A stretch of DNA of 64,000 bases from Klebsiella huaxiensis (lineage in GTDB: Bacteria; Pseudomonadota; Gammaproteobacteria; Enterobacterales; Enterobacteriaceae): positions 1,922,001 to 1,986,000 of the forward strand of contig NZ_CP036175.1 of NCBI RefSeq assembly GCF_003261575.2, written 5' to 3'. Position numbers and translations under genes: made by a program. Numbering within the stretch: the stretch's first letter is position 1; each line of letters opens with the position of its first letter. The notes beneath the pieces are model-generated. The model was not told the origin of the DNA. It saw only the letters and a list, made by a program, of their open reading frames with translations, and searched no databases. This document shows, piece after piece, positions 63,367 to 64,000 of this stretch.

Positions 63367-64000
63367 GATTCACTCCTTTTGCGACGACCAATCACGGTGT
63401 TGGTGGTGGTGTCGTCCGGTACGCGGGAAAAAATCAGCGCGGGCAGCGCGATAACCACCGCCATGCTTAAGTAGGTATAAAGAAAGACCTGATGAGTGGT
63501 CGCCGCGTCGGCGCTGATATGCTGCTGACCGTAGAGACCCAGCAGCATGCCGGCGATAGTGACGCCAATACTCATCGATAGCTGCATGACCATTGACAAC
63601 ATACTATTGCCGCTGCTGGCGAGGTCATCGGGCAGGTCTTTCAGGGTCAGCGTATTCATTGACGAAAAGCGGCTGGAGTTGATCATCCCCTGCAGAAACA
63701 GCACCACCGGCAGCAGCCAGTACCAGCCTGCCAGAGCCACCGCCATAAACAGCAGGCTGACCAGCGCCAGGCCGATGGTTGAGACCACCAGCACCCGGCG
63801 ATAGCCGAAGCGGTTGACCACCTGTACCACGATACGCTTCATGCCCATGCTGCCGAGTACCATTGGGATCATCATCAGACCGGCGTGGAACGGTGTAAAA
63901 CCGAGGCCAATCTGCAAAAATACCGGCGTCATAAACGGCAGCATGCCGCTGCCGATGCGCCCGGCGAAGCTGCCGCCAAGTCCGAGCGAGAAGGTGCGAT
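63363..64000 (-). CDS. mdtD: MdtD, MFS transporter (3' part only)
   Basis: C-terminal ~212 residues of a major facilitator transporter; the frame runs open to the window edge, so the start is outside. Hydrophobic segments and motifs (LPFMTPVFLQIGLGFTPF, LMMIPMVLGSMGMKRIV, SSRFSSMNTLTLKDLP) match the E. coli MdtD drug:proton antiporter-like protein of the mdtABCD-baeSR operon. It overlaps baeS by 4 bases. Confidence 0.93.
   Translation of the reverse strand, partial: RTFSLGLGGSFAGRIGSGMLPFMTPVFLQIGLGFTPFHAGLMMIPMVLGSMGMKRIVVQVVNRFGYRRVLVVSTIGLALVSLLFMAVALAGWYWLLPVVLFLQGMINSSRFSSMNTLTLKDLPDDLASSGNSMLSMVMQLSMSIGVTIAGMLLGLYGQQHISADAATTHQVFLYTYLSMAVVIALPALIFSRVPDDTTTNTVIGRRKRSES

Overview
The window reads as a chromosomal segment of a high-GC enteric bacterium close to Klebsiella (Klebsiella/Raoultella group). 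Most genes are close matches to the E. coli K-12 stretch from mlrA through metG and mrp to baeSR and mdtD. The ribitol and D-arabinitol genes (rbt/dal) match the classic Klebsiella aerogenes/pneumoniae ones, and ERIC and REP repeats are present. No plasmid, phage or insertion-sequence genes were seen.

Layout. 1-3.9 kb: 5' end of mlrA, the LytS/LytTR pair btsS-btsR, yehS, and the lipoprotein gene yehR. 3.9-21.7 kb: a leftward block of seven genes: a SWIM zinc-finger protein (yehQ), a VWA protein (yehP), a DUF5682 protein (yehM), a MoxR-type AAA+ ATPase (yehL), and three very long DUF4132 paralogues, two with an N-terminal WGR domain. It looks like a multi-component ATP-driven machine of unknown function and is the best candidate for an undescribed system. 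21.9-25.2 kb: metG and mrp, divergent. 25.2-27.3 kb: an AT-rich gap, a small unknown gene, rcnB without rcnA/rcnR, and a LysR regulator. 27.4-31.6 kb: a purine permease and adenine deaminase operon with a PurR-like box and a divergent LysR gene. 31.8-32.0 kb: a two-spacer type I-E CRISPR array without cas genes. 32.1-33.8 kb: TPP riboswitch and thiMD. 33.9-35.0 kb: fbaB.

35.1-44.8 kb holds the pentitol genes: rbtK and rbtD (leftward), rbtR, dalR (leftward), dalD-dalK-dalT and a HAD phosphatase. Ribitol becomes D-ribulose and D-ribulose 5-phosphate; D-arabinitol becomes D-xylulose and D-xylulose 5-phosphate. No rbtT transporter gene is present. 45.2-51.7 kb: an operon of an enolase-superfamily enzyme and a complete dipeptide/oligopeptide-type ABC importer, after an ERIC element and a Cra-like site. 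52.1-53.4 kb: a MarT/CadC-like membrane regulator with a FidL-like partner.

53.4-56.0 kb: yegS, the small RNA gene cyaR with a CRP-like site, an unusual ERIC-like repeat, and trhP (yegQ). 56.1-60.9 kb: a leftward four-gene cluster (PcfJ-like, DUF1266, DUF4034 and a secreted TPR-like protein) where E. coli has yegP. 61.1-64.0 kb: baeR, baeS (with a Pro/Asp/Gly-rich periplasmic insert) and the 3' part of mdtD, cut by the window end. Family assignments rest on recall of protein families and visible motifs; no database search was run.
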